This document shows, piece by piece, positions 33,300 to 44,976 of a stretch of 64,000 nucleotides of DNA. The notes under the pieces were generated by a model that did not search any database, was not told the origin of the DNA, and saw nothing but the letters and a program-made list of their open reading frames with translations. Position 1 is the stretch's first letter. Every line of letters starts with the position of its first letter. Source of the stretch: Alentia gelatinosa (taxonomy: Eukaryota > Annelida > Polychaeta > Phyllodocida > Polynoidae); the NCBI GenBank assembly GCA_950022655.1, contig OX465584.1:46792723-46856722 (forward strand), given 5' to 3'. The position numbers and the translations under genes were made by a program.

Positions 33300-34240
33300 A
33301 CACAATTGCATTGAATTGAAAGGGCGTCGAGATGTATTGGCAGCGTCGGCATTAGTGGGTTTTAGGCCTAAACCTTGTCAGTTTGTTACAGATAATATAT
33401 TACATGTTGTCCAGAAGAATTCTTATTGAATGAAGAAATATATGCGATTCCTAAAATGATATCAATACTATCGTGAACGGTGGAAATATCGAGAACGGTC
33501 GTTCAGGCAGAAATTTAAGAATCTAGATGGAAGCAGATGGACTAGTTTGCTATCGCATTTATAGTACAGTACGAGATTTTTAGTTACATGTTTATGTTCA
33601 TGTATATATGATAATCCCGGGGCTAGGCCAGTTGGCGTTATGCTTACTTAAAATCTAAGCAAATTTACGCTACTTTTCGATTTTTCCGATCTTTCCACCT
33701 ATAGGGGACACCGCTATTGTTTTAATCTCATTTCTCAGTAATCATTCAAATCTGTGATATATGGAAAATAAATCTTGTATTACCAATTTCTTATCATGAT
33801 TCATTTCTAAATCCTGATAATAAACCCAGCATTCTTATGTTTTTAACCAATTTTTAATAATTTTTCCTTTTAATACACCTTTTAATTAATTTTTTTTTCA
33901 AGAAGAAAGTACATTGACAATCTGCAGAAGCAGGTATTCTTTGTCGGTTACATTGTTAACATGCAACAATCTCTGACTAGGGACGTATAGTAACAATCAA
34001 TACAGGTGAGTATGAGTACATTTAAAGCAAGACAATGAGATGGGATGAGGCGAGTAACAAGTCATTGTACATATTCCTTCTTCATACATCTTTTGAACAT
34101 AGTTGATGAGGTACAATTCTGTTCCTCCTTACTGAGACCGTTCCATGCTACAGAACATATGTACATGGGTTTTTTCTGATAGTAACTAGTTCTGTTCTGT
34201 GTGATGCAGGGTAGGTGTGTTTATAGGGCCAAGCTGTAAC
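33300..34240. other. No gene called; possible donor at 34004
   Basis: AT-rich sequence. A good donor-like site (ACAG|GTGAGTATG, GT at about 34007) lies before the candidate exon at 34254, but the sequence before it has stops in every frame close to the site, so I do not call an exon. Confidence 0.3.
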
Positions 34241-34253
34241 TTTATTGTATCAG

Positions 34254-34478
34254 GAAACTGTGGTTACAAGCTCAGAGTCGGGGTCAGGGTCGGGGTCAGA
34301 TATCACTCCTTACGGCAAACCAGCCTTTAGCAACCACCACCATTCCACTGCTGCCGCCATAGCACCAGACAGCTGCCCACACAGCCACCCACACAGCCAC
34401 CCGCACAGCCGCCCGCACAGCCGCCCGCACAGCCGCCCGCACAGCCGCCCGCACAGCTATCTGCATCCATCTGCCTAG
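34254..34478 (+). CDS. Candidate terminal exon with His-Ser/Pro/Arg repeat
   Basis: Acceptor-like sequence AACTTTATTGTATCAG ends at 34253. The frame reads ETVVTSSESGSGSGSDITPY, then HHH and an alanine stretch, then repeated PHSHPHSRPHSR units, ending with TAG at 34476-34478. The tail is encoded by a 12-bp minisatellite (34375-34458) whose unit length preserves the frame. Composition resembles a disordered C-terminus. No poly(A) signal is close, and no upstream exon is identified. Confidence 0.4.
   Translation, partial: ETVVTSSESGSGSGSDITPYGKPAFSNHHHSTAAAIAPDSCPHSHPHSHPHSRPHSRPHSRPHSRPHSYLHPSA
34375..34458 (+). repeat. 12-bp minisatellite, about seven units
   Basis: Units of CCGCACAGCCGC, with CACACAGCCACC variants at the left edge. 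The four or five right-hand units are identical, a sign of recent homogenisation. Confidence 0.85.
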
Positions 34479-34830
34479 CCAAACACAATACACTAATAAG
34501 GTGTGTAGGCTACAGCGGACTGTGGTTAAACATTTTTTTGTCTTTTATCTGTATATAAAAACGTGTATACTTGCGGAGTGTAAGTCTATTTACGATTAAT
34601 GTTTACCACTGTTTACTACAGTTTACACCAAGCATAGGTGGTTTATTTGCGGGGGCGTTTGTAGATGTAGAGAGAAATGCCAAACACATATTAATTCTGA
34701 GATAAAAAATATGAAAATATAATCTTTAAGTGTGTTTCCGGATTGGCGTCAATCGTCGTAAACGACCAGACTCGGGCTGTGTTGGGTTTACAGAGCATTC
34801 ATATTGTATACAAAAAAACAAAACAAAACG

Positions 34831-34980
34831 TTGGTTGTCGTAAAAAAGGCGTCCATGGTACCGACACACTATACGACAGTGATATCGAGGAATTCACAAC
34901 ACTCCATGACAAGGGTCCAGTCATGGCAAAAATCGAACATGTGGTGGACCTTGTCGTGGACCTTGTCGGAAAGCCTTAAA
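34831..34980 (+). repeat. Fragment of MITE A5-type sequence
   Basis: AAAAGGCGTCCATGGTACCG, ATGGCAAAAATCGAACATGT and GGACCTTGTCGGAAAGCCTTA align with 12427-12690. Both termini of the element are missing, so it is a relic. Confidence 0.65.
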
Positions 34981-34984
34981 GGTT

Positions 34985-36720
34985 CATTAGGTTTTTAGTT
35001 GGATATAAATAGGGACACAACTATGATGCGATTGCCAATGAAATCGGGAGCAACACTCTCGACCTCAGTTCTTAGGGGCAGACGCAAGTTTGTTTTTGGG
35101 TTACTGTAGCGCCGGGTATGCTTCTGCCGGTGGACACTGTGTAACCCAATCGTAAAAGAGGGCACATAGTGGACAACCAATGAAATGCAGGGTGACACTT
35201 CACACAGAGGCCGGCTTTGGAGGAAAAATCAAAACGGAGAACCACTCGTGGTCGCCATAATCGGTACATCCACCATTTTAAAATAAACCGATCGTAGCTC
35301 TTGGTCACATGTCAACCTAGGACAGTAAACGTCAACCTCTGGTAGTAAACGTCAGCATCCGGCGGTAAACTCAGGTTTCTTCACCCCTAGCAGTGGGATG
35401 TAACTATAGTGTGTTCGGTTCATATGTACATAGAAATAAATGCTAAGCCTCATCTCATTTTATATCTTGTATAGCATAGTCACTTTGTTCTATATAATCA
35501 CTCTTGATTAAGATAAGGTAAGTAATGGTGCGTGGCCTCATTCTACCCCTGTTCTGTCACACTCATAGAATAGGCTAGTATCTTTATGCTCTCTTATCTT
35601 CATATGACAATGAAGCCGGGTGTAAACTGTGTCCTTTAGTGCGTGCTTCATTATGCTTGCTGGCTACTCCAATATGGAAGTGTCAGCAGTGACCCTACCA
35701 TACAATCAGGAGCCACAAGGCCAGCAATAAAGTACATACAGAGAGCGCATTTATCTATATTGATGCAGCGACTGGTCGGCATAGTTACAACACGGTTCTC
35801 TTATTACCATTGACAAGCTCAACCATATGCTTTCTCCTTATTCTGTTCAATAACCTCCCTTTTTGTGTTGCCCACTGGCGCTAGTTTTTCATTTACTTCC
35901 AGTGCCAGTAAGTATATGGGCAAAAACGAACTTAAAGCTATCCCACGGAGTGCTGACCGACCATTGTCATTGCATTTTTGCGAGTTGACTCTGGTTCTGT
36001 CATTTGCCTGAGGCAGCAGAAAATGTTATTTTAGCAAACATAACTGGTGAACAGGTGCCAAAGGTTATATTATCAAGCGCGAAGACTGGCTGTAAATCAG
36101 GATGGGGCTGATTGACACTAATGACACCGGATGAACCTTGGACGCCATTATATTACCACCAGGATACAGAGTCAAGTTTTCTCCTAACAAAGCCGGAGTG
36201 GGAGATTTCTCCCTCATTGCGGTCGGTATGTGTAGCGTATATTAACAAACATTGAATTCCAGAGTCTTAAACCACTTTTAAAAATGTGTTTCTGTGATTT
36301 TTGTTAGAACTGCCATCTCGATAATACCACGGACAATATACAAGTCCGTGGTAATACTGACCGTGACCATCTAGATCATATTGTTTACGTCTTTGCTTGA
36401 CGATTTCTTGTGTACTTTTCATCTTTACTTCACAATATTACGACTTGAATGACATATAAAAAACAATCCAATGTTTTACAACTGAGTACCTAGCAGATTC
36501 AGTGGGATTTACACGAAGGTACTTGTTATTGCTATGTTAATCATAGCAGAAACTGCATAAGCTTTTATAGCCTTTAAATCATTCAAGAGACATATTTATG
36601 GAAAATTGCAGATGTGTATATTGATAGCATACCCATGAAAGGCTGCTGTGGGATATTGAGAAGACATATTTTGATTCTGTTTGCTATTCTGAGTGTTTGG
36701 TATTGAAATGGCTCAGCAGG
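34985..36720. other. No gene called
   Basis: Short direct repeats of 'AGGACAGTAAACGTCA / GGTAGTAAACGTCA / GGCGGTAAAC' at 35320-35370 (three spaced copies). Otherwise no repeat relation or exon signal is seen. Confidence 0.4.
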
Positions 36721-36729
36721 ACCGTGAGG

Positions 36730-37089
36730 CCATAGGGAGCCAAAGTGAACCCGCTGAAACCACAGATACCCACCTACAAAACAACGTTTCCGGTGGCCAG
36801 TAAGAACGAGGCTTAGTGCTAAAGCTATGGGGGTTTGAGGCTAGACTTTCGTTTTTGGTCTCTTTTGTTACTTTCGAAGTGAGGTTTACTACTATCGTCT
36901 GTGAATAACTCTCTTTCGAAACTACGATGACAGTTGTTAAGTTTATTAAAAATTTGGATCTAAATGATTGAAGAATGAGACATATAATCTCGAACCTACA
37001 TAGTCTAAGTACTGTGCGCCTATATCCGGAAATACTATTTTGCGACCGGCTATCTGTGGTTGGAGCGGGTTCACTTTGGCTCCCTATGG
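36730..37089. mobile_element. H element with terminal inverted repeats
   Basis: Ends CCATAGGGAGCCAAAGTGAA and its exact inverted copy TTCACTTTGGCTCCCTATGG, continuing with CCCGCT(G/C)..CCACAGATA. The inner block GTAAGAACGAGGCTTAGTGC, followed by TATGGGGGTTTGAGGCTAGA, recurs at 54945-55005. Long frames through this region on both strands arise from the symmetry of the repeat. Confidence 0.65.
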
Positions 37090-37179
37090 CAAAAGAGGAA
37101 AACGTTCTTCTACCTGACGGCATGGTGTCCTGGCAGCCTGGGCTATTCGCGGACACCAGGTTGGATGCTGTAAGGAAAG

Positions 37180-37328
37180 TAATAAAACGATGTTCCTGTA
37201 AACGTACAAATCTCGATCCGAACTCGGGCCCCGGGCCGTTTACAGCGAGGTGTTTACACCGAGCTGTCAACGTCCCAGGGCCCGAGTGAGGATCGAAATT
37301 TGTACTTTTACAGGCACAACGTTTTATT
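37180..37328. repeat. Long hairpin next to H element
   Basis: Arms AAACGATGTTCCTGTAAACG and inverted TTTACAGGCACAACGTTTT enclose GATCCGAACTCGGGCCC / GGGCCCGAGTGAGGATC and an inner GTTTACAGCGAGGTGTTTAC segment. It has the same size class as the hairpins of families I, Y, Z and K but unrelated sequence. Confidence 0.65.
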
Positions 37329-37329
37329 T

Positions 37330-38020
37330 TTACTATATACCTTCAAAACATTAATATAGTTACCTTAATTAAGTTGTAGGAGCCATTTTAAATCCAATTT
37401 GGGCACAGAACGGTTGACATGAACCCTAGCTTTCGCTTCGATCATGGAATGCGGATGTGACATTGTCGCATAGCAACACACATAGCAACCTGCATAGCAA
37501 CACTTGTTGTCACTTGCAAACCAGCGGGGAACCAGCGGGAAAACGTCGGGAAGAAAACATAGCAGTTGTTCTCTCATTGCATTCTTGTTTTTAAGGTGCT
37601 TGCCATGTTTATTCAGATTTTTATTACTGTACTTCAAAGTTTTTCTGTAATTCATATATGTATTTTTGATTTTACAGTATTTAAGTAAGTCTTCTTTATG
37701 TACTCAAACGTTAACATTACCGATGTCGAAGCGGAGACGCCGTCGGCCATTTTTAAATATCGACGTCGTAATCATATCCGTTACGACCATCAAATGAACC
37801 CTGATATACTGCACAGCTGTGCAGTACATCATGGGGAGTAGCGTGTAGTAATTACGTCACTTACGGCAGTAGGTATATAGTAAAGAGAAATAGCCTATCA
37901 GGAGGACCGTCTTGGGTGCGAGGCCCAGCAAGCCGGCCCCGTCTATGGAGGCACGGACGTGAGGAACTTCTGCTGGAAGGAGAGGGCGGGTTTATACCCA
38001 GTGTGCACACATCCTGCAGC
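37330..38020. other. No gene called
   Basis: A frame at about 37900-38025 (GGPSWVRGPASRPRLWRHGR) is GC-richer but lacks a good acceptor. CATAGCAAC occurs three times near 37470-37500. Nothing else is seen. Confidence 0.35.
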
Positions 38021-38116
38021 TAACCATCATAAGTCTGTAACCAGTTGCCATAGTACTGCAATCCCTGAGTGATTGCAATTAGCACGCTTCGTGATTGCAG
38101 TCACACTTTGGCTGTG

Positions 38117-38160
38117 TACCATCATAGAAGTGCAATTTCCCCAGCACTTTTATGATGGTA
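38117..38160. repeat. Short hairpin, 17-bp arms
   Basis: TACCATCATAGAAGTGC and its inverted copy (one mismatch) flank a 10-base loop. Nearby, ATTGCAATTAGCACGCTTCGTGATTGCAGT is also partly symmetrical. It lies at the left end of the TTGCA-dense tract. Confidence 0.6.
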
Positions 38161-39284
38161 GTATATTCCTAGCCTATGTTCCAGTATATATTCACAGGGC
38201 TATATTTTCCACCTTTTGTAAGTGATAAGTGGCTTATATTAGCATATCATAATCTACATTAATGATTTTTTTCAAATAAAACTGCAATCTGACCATCAAA
38301 TATTTCACATTTTGATAATAAATTTGCATTGCTGTTTGATTGCATTGTACTATGCATGTTGTTTTCCTCTTGTAAATGTAAAATATATGGTTGACATTTC
38401 CAAGACATTTTACCTAATGACTACTTCACTTCTTGAATCAATGAAAATATCTATTCCTTTATGGTGTGTGGTGAATCCATCAAAACAATTGCACTTTTGA
38501 TCTGCAACCCCTTTGCAGATTTATTGCTCTTTTTTCCAGAGATGACATTTTCTGAGAAATGCCAGTTTTTCAACAATCATTTCTTATTCTATACCTAGAC
38601 GAAACAATTATGAACCAGATTGGTCACAGAACACAATATTGATTATTGAACTGCAATAATTCCATCAATATGTTTGCACTTCTATCCATCAGATATTTTG
38701 CAGTTTGTTTGCACTATCAACATAAGTCTGCTTTTACAAAAATTCTAAACTACTTTGCATATCCAATTACTCCTATGATACAAGTATATTCTGAAGATTA
38801 CCTAACTCTATGGCCTAGTGTGTATCATAGTCTGCAACAAACCATCCTGAACTGTTATGATGGTAATAGATTCCTTGCCTTTATTACCCACCTATTACTG
38901 AGTCTCCATAGGAAATGTATAGATCACCTGGAATTAGCTACCTGGAGATTCTGGCATGTCAGAATCTCCTGCAGGAGAATCCAGAAAAATACTCCTGTCC
39001 AGAGTGAAGTTGAATCCTCCTGTACTTCGAAATAAGTTTCTTGAGTGTTTATTCAATGCTAATTATTTGGAATCAATCATAATTTATAATCTCATTTACC
39101 ATCAGGAATCACTTTCATAACACAATTTCCATGCTAAAATCACAGGTTAATGGCGAACTATATTATTGGTGTAAGCCTACACCGAATTACTGCCATGCTT
39201 GACAGTGTTGTGGCATATGGAACTAAATGGCTTACAGAAACTTTTTAATTGCAATACACTTGTTACTAATGTTGTAGGTGGGTA

Positions 39285-39440
39285 ATAAATACAATTACGA
39301 CTGGCTTTATATACGAGTGACCGTAATCTCCTCGTAGTTGACGCCGTAATATCCTCGCTAATCGCTCGGATATTACTACGCGTCAACTACTCGGAGATTA
39401 CGGCCACTTGTACACAAAACCAGTCATTATTGTGTATGTA
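39285..39440. mobile_element. K hairpin element, copy 1
   Basis: Outer arms AATACAATTACGACTGGCTT and inverted AACCAGTCATTATTGTGTAT. Inner arms GTAATCTCCTCGTAGTTGAC and GTCAACTACTCGGAGATTAC. The innermost arms GTAATATCCTCGC and GCTCGGATATTAC surround a five-base tip. Related copies are at 49207-49365 and 50822-50985. Confidence 0.75.
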
Positions 39441-40699
39441 TTCCAGTTGATATTTCCATAGACATGAATTAACTTCTTTTAAAGAACTATTATCTGAGCA
39501 CCAACTATTTTGCACCTTTATACTGAATATACATTGCTGTTTGATTGCACTACACTATACATGATGTTTACCTCCAGTAAATATGAATAATTGCGTTGAA
39601 GTACCCATAATGTCTTTCTTTTGTAAATTAACTCTTTAAGGGTGAAGATGCATCATATTTTTGAATTTTAAATAATAGAAATAAAAATATGAAGGATAAC
39701 AAATTATATCACATGATAAACCTTCAAATTTTGAGTTTGGAGGACAATGCCCCCCGTCCCCTAGAACTGTTCATAGTCAGTAGTAGCCGTCCCCAAGTGC
39801 GCAGTTCTGCCATAGGTGCCCATCCTTAAAGGGTTAAAACACTTCATTGATATTTATTTACATTTTTACCAGGTTGATATTGAAAGCTATTGCGACATAC
39901 CTCCTATAGAATATCTATTACAAGTTCAACTGCACCATCATAACCATTGCACTACTACATCTGCATTTGTTTTGCACTTTGATTGCACTGGGATTGCACT
40001 TGAATTAACATTGTATTCAATCATAATCCTGAATCTTGAGTTCATTTTATGATGAATTTAAAAGTTTGATTATCCAAATCATGCATTATTCAATATGTGA
40101 TACTTTCATCATCTAAGAACCGGCATTTATACACATATTGAACCATGCATATTTTTAAAACCACTTCTCTGGGTATTGCCCTAGACACATATATATCTCA
40201 AGAGAGAAACACCAGTACATATCCTGTAGTTTCCGAGTAGTTCACCTGTCTGTGAAGTGGTGGAACTGTGATGAGAAGAGTTCTTTCTTCATAATGCATT
40301 CCATTTAATGAATATTTTATAGGAAAAGGATTCTATCAACGGAGACCTAACCTGCAACACTTTTCTTGAACTTGCTAATATCAGAGTAGATCAGCAATAT
40401 TCAATATAATCAAGATATGAATAATGCTTGAAATATATGCTTTCAAAGAAGTGCAACAGGGGGCCATCATAAAGCTGGAAATAGAATGCATCAAAAGTCT
40501 GCAATAAAATTGGATGAAAACTACAAAAAATTGGATGATAACTATGCAATAAAATTACACAATTGTGCACCACATTTTTCACACTCAGGTTACACTGAAG
40601 TTGTGCAATAGGATTGCACAAAAAACATCATCTAAAGTGCAGTTCTGCACAGTGGGTATCCATTATCCACTGGTCGACTATTCGCCACTGATCTGCAGT

Positions 40700-41815
40700 C
40701 AGGAACCGGCAACGTCAGATCGGTGTATGAAAACAGGCATGCAGATGAGTGCTCACCGATTAATTGTGCATAGTTTATACAATGAAACCACCATCGAACA
40801 ACTTCAGTCGGTATAGACCTTCAAATGCAGCAGAAAACAATGAACACGGTGCACCCCTACCGAACTTTACACACCGACGTGCAGTCGTTGGCCAACACCG
40901 ACCGACTATTAGGAGAACTCATTGAATTGATGCCGTTTTCCTCGGCCAGCGGAAAGTGGCTTTATGGGACATACGTCACAGGTGTACAATGATAGGTGGA
41001 TGATATAAGTCATACATCAAACTGGACATTCTACGGAGTCCTTCCATGACCATTCACACGGTGTATTGTGCATCATCTGAGTTTTCTCACTCTCTAGATT
41101 AAGATAACCACACCTCGGGAAGTTCTTTTCATTCCACCAACAATACCATGGCTCTCCTTTCGAGTTAATTGTAGCCGATGCAGAAAGGCCGTATTATTTA
41201 TATCGAAAGGACGTCATATTGTTGTGTGGCAATTGAAAACGAGAAGATGTTTTATGATGTAATTGTAGTACTAATTACTATGTTAATAAATCTATCCCTA
41301 AAACACGGCTCTCAATATATCTGTTTTTATCACGTTACCATAGTAACATTACAAATTCATTACTGAAACGACATGCCTAATCAGAAGAATTATGTAACCA
41401 ATGCTCCTGAAGAAGGTAAAACATAACACACCTAAACATTGTATCAAAAGTTTCCATTGTAAGCCATCTAGTTCATTACTTACTGACCATTACCCCTACC
41501 CCTGAACACAAAAGTATGAGTCGAGAGTTGGGAATAATAAAATTTATTTTAATTTTATAAACCTTCACCGACATGAATATTAATACGGTAAATATTAATA
41601 TGATATAAAGAAAGTAATTGACAGATATATAATGAGGTCAATTACGTTTAAGATACATATTTGTAATTGACAGGTATAATGATATGTCAATTGTATATGG
41701 TTGTATAACAATGAGTATATATGGTTATACAATATGAGTATAAAATGAGTATAAAAATGCCAAGACCAGAAAAGTGAGGCGAGGTGGGAGGGAGAAAAGT
41801 TTGTGAGGATTATTG
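40700..41815. other. No gene called; left flank of YR retrotransposon
   Basis: Includes AT-rich sequence with short direct repeats (GTATAAAATGAGTATAAAA near 41735; TATATGG) just beyond the recombinase stop. I could not find a copy of the element's other terminal region here, so the left border of the retrotransposon is undefined. Confidence 0.35.
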
Positions 41816-41817
41816 AG

Positions 41818-42816
41818 TCACTGGTTGAGGGACTGTATGAGGGACGCATTCACTTCTTGTGCGTTCGAGTCCCTGATGTAATTTCTGTGTGCATTGGAGC
41901 GCCACCCCCCTTATCGTTGTATGGACAGTTCGGATACCCCGGCCTGGAAGGCCTGAGTGGCGGCGGCCTTTCTCAGGCTGTGGAGAGTATAGGTCTTATG
42001 GGGGTGGCCTGCTGAGGTGTTGAGCCGCTCCCACTCCTTTGACAGCGACCGCGTCGTTATTAACGACCTGTCTCCGTTCAGCAGGAACGGATCCGTTGGT
42101 AGTATCGTGGGGACCGCGGCGAGCATATTCCTCATGGCCGTCACCGGGCACGACCTCGGGTCCAGGGAGGATTGAAGCTTCACGTGTTTTTCCTCCCCCA
42201 CGCACTGGAGGTTCTTGGCGGCCTTGATGCAGACCGCCACATGATTTGCCGTGAGCACCACGTCCCCACGTGAGAGGTGGCGCACTGGATCGAATGCCCT
42301 GGCCGTAGGTGGGGCGACCTCGCTCTGCAGCAGTGCGGCGTAAAACAGGAGGAGGAACGCGGCCCGTAGGGTCAGGTCAAGGGGCGTGTCCGACAGTTGG
42401 TCGAGGATCGCCTGGAGGGCGGCCATGGGGATCGGAGGCTTCACATTTGGTGTGTATGCCTTGTTCCTCCTCATAGCGTCGAGGGCTCTCCTGACCCTCA
42501 CGTCCTCGGTAGCCGTAACGTCCCCGCCGGAGAGCCGTAGGTGCGTCCTCACGTGTGACAGCTGGTTGGCCACGGTCGCCGGCGAGGGGGCGTGGTCCGC
42601 GAGGTACTCGAGGAAGGCCGTGATGAAACTCACGGACGGTGCATGGGGGTCGGTCCTCGTCCGTCTGCAGAAGGCGAGGTAGGTGGACACGGCGCTCTTC
42701 TGGTTCGCGACCGTGCCTGGGGCACGTGCCTCGGCCTGCCGCGCAGATGCCTTCCCTTGGAGATAGCGTAGCGCCGGATCTGCAGGACAGGCGAAGGACA
42801 GGCACAAATGAGGCAT
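41818..42816 (-). pseudogene. Tyrosine recombinase (YR) of the retrotransposon
   Basis: Starts with ATG at 42814-42816. The N-terminal SAM-like DNA-binding half contains TVANQKSAVSTYLAFCRRT and ATVANQLSHVRTHLRLSG. The catalytic half has box II HSLRKAAATQAF with the His-x-x-Arg pair. After a TAA at 41911-41913 the same frame continues with GGWRSNAHRNYIRDSN, which holds the expected Trp and the nucleophilic Tyr (41878-41880), and ends at a TGA at 41818. The box I arginine, normally after the hydrophobic run, is not present: the sequence is FYAALLQSEVAPP. The stop and missing Arg argue for an inactive copy. The frame overlaps the 3' part of the pol frame. Confidence 0.85.
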
Positions 42817-44976
42817 GGTTACATGGCATTACGGACCACAGTTCATGATACTTCATAAGGCATGCGGCATTATTAAAGTCCCTCGAGGACAGGTGGGCCC
42901 TACTGAGTGCGTCGGCGACCGTGTTGAGGACCCCGGGGACGTGCGTGTAGACCAGGTCGACCTGAAGCTTGGCCTGGACCATCCAGGCCTGTCGGGCACA
43001 CTCGGCGAGGACGCGGTTGCGTGCCCGCCCCGATGTGAGTGCCTGGACGGTCCCCATGTTGTCACAGAAGACTTCGATCCTGGTCCCGCGGTCACGGTCC
43101 CCGAGGAACGTGTGGAGGGCATAGATGGTGTTCAGGGCCTCCAATTCTGAAATGCAGTCCACGGGGTCATCGATGGGGCAGACCTGGCACGAGTAGGCCC
43201 CACGGCCGTCGGTGCCCCCCACCCCGACAGGCATGCGTCCACCGTGATGCACTTTGTGGGCGGTCCTCGAGGGATGAGGGCGTGTCCATTCCACCCGGCG
43301 GCAAACCTGGTAAACCACTGGAGGTCCTGTCGCATGTCCGAGCTCACGTTGATGTAGAACCCGTTCATCGACCGTAGGGCCTCCAGTAGTTTGCTGACGA
43401 ACGGCCTCGCCGGGCGGATGCACTTGGCGACGTGCAGGATTTTACCGAGGACGGACTGTAGTTGTTGCTTCGTGACCGACCGCTTCTTAGCGACCGCCGC
43501 CACGTGTTCCTGCACGTCCTCCAGCTTGTCCTGAGGGATAGAGAGGGACATCTCTGCCGCGTTGATCTCGATGCCTAGCCAGCGCACGGTCTGGCTAGGG
43601 GCCTGTGCCTTTTCCCGGGCCTCGGGGAGGCCGAGCTCGGCGAACAGCTCTCGGGCTATTGCAAAGTCCGAGGCAGCTTTCTCGCGGGACGGTGAAAGTA
43701 TGATGAGGTCGTCCAGATACATGGCGGCCTCGACCCCCTTTCCGGCGAGGATGCCCACGATGGTCTCGGCCATGCACTGCATGTGGTACGAGGACGCGCG
43801 GGCACCGAACGGCATGGCCGTATCACAATAGTACCCGCCGTCCCACATGAAGCACAGCAGAGGCCAGTCGAGGGGGTCGCACCTAAAGTTCTTGTAGGCT
43901 CGCTATATGTCGATGGACGCCATGTAGCTGGAGGCCCCCGAGGCCACGAGTCGCGCGACGAATCCGTCGACCATAGGGAGGCTGTGCTCCCTCTCCTCCC
44001 CATACACGGCATTCTTCATGACATAGGCATTCACGCTACGGTCCCGGGGGAAGGTCATATCCGTTATGACGCGGCGGGCCTCGGACCCGCGCTTTTCCCG
44101 GGACATCAAGGGCGAAACGTGGCACCACGGTTCGAATGGGGCCTCCGGGAACGGCCCCATCAGGTTCGAGAACCCCCTCTCCTTGCGTATGAAGTCCCCA
44201 ACTTGCTTAGGGAAACCGGTCGCGCTGGGGTGATTGGGTACGTCCCGAGTGTCACTCGCCGGCCCGAGGTAGCCCAGAGGGAAGCCGTACCTGATGAACC
44301 CCAGAAGTTCGTTCTTGCCCTCCATGGCCGTGAGGTAGGCTTCCCATGCCCGAAGTTTTAGATCCGTCGGCAGGGTTATTTTAGAACACAGCGCGTTTGG
44401 CAGGCCCGAGGCCCGGACCGCTTCGTAGATGTGGCCGTGCGCCGGGGGGCCGGCGTCGGTGAAGCGGGGCCACTCGGCCCGCCTGTGTTCCATGAAGGCC
44501 TCCGGGTCCGTGCGGAGTCCGGGCGACGGAATTCCGGTCCGGCAAACTTCTTTTAGTCTCCCGAAATCCGGAGTGTTAGTTATGTCCTCTGCTGGCGCGG
44601 TAACACTAACACTCGTACTACCACAGGAGCGTTGCAGTGGCCGCCCCGTGTGACTGTCATCCACGTAGCTGGTCCCGCCCCCTTCTTTGTTGTTGTTTAG
44701 GGTTGGGACCCGACCACATGGCCGGCCGGCCTTCGTGGTGGGGTCACGTGCACCCCCTGTGTTGTCCCCCCTCCACGTGAGGGGGTGGGGGTCCGCAGTG
44801 GTCGCCGGGCCGTTCCCTTTTACGACCTCCGCCCACGTCCGGTCACCGGAAATCCTGTTGGCGGTGGGAGAGATCACAGGGCCCGCTGGTGTTACATCAC
44901 GTTGATTGCACCCCACGACCCCGGGCCCGGGGAGGGGTGCACGTGTTGTGACTGCTTGCGGGTGCGCACCGCTCAC
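42756..44976 (-). pseudogene. pol: reverse transcriptase and RNase H
   Basis: The RT part starts near 44976 and includes DPEAFMEHRRAEWPRF, RRVITDMTFP and MASIDI (first catalytic Asp). It is then cut by TAG at 43903-43905 and continues in frame with RAYKNFRCDPLDW, GGYYCDTAMPFGARASSYHM and the catalytic YLDD (43708-43719). RNase H begins TVDACLSGWG (first Asp); its frame then changes at a C run (43215-43220). It resumes with ISELEALN, FCDNMGTVQALTSG and NTVADALSR, completing the D-E-D-D set. The frame remains open into the recombinase region, so its 3' end is uncertain. There is no DDE integrase or protease. Confidence 0.85.

Larger units (their letters stand above)
38024..40680. other. Tract dense in TTGCA/TGCAA words
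   Basis: AT-rich sequence in which TTGCA and TGCAA recur about every 50-100 bases, commonly as ATTGCACT, TTTGCACT or CTGCAAT. The phrase CATTGCTGTTTGATTGCA occurs at both 38328 and 39531, so part of it is an old internal duplication. ATGATGGT/ACCATCAT also recurs. The K element at 39285 is inserted in it. There is no convincing coding frame. The tract may be one large unknown element. Confidence 0.4.

Noticed and set aside
36713..37270. 185-aa minus-strand reading frame
   Set aside because: It runs across the H element's inverted repeats and the hairpin at 37180. Similar frames appear on both strands because of symmetry, and no protein similarity is recognisable.
42377..42756. C-terminal ~125 residues of the minus frame that carries RNase H
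   Set aside because: It overlaps the recombinase in another frame and has Arg/Pro/Gly-rich composition typical of a shadow frame in GC-rich DNA. I kept only the RNase H part as supported.
43783..44361. 192-aa plus-strand frame
   Set aside because: It is antisense to RT, whose motifs (YLDD, MPFGARASSYHM) are unambiguous on the minus strand.
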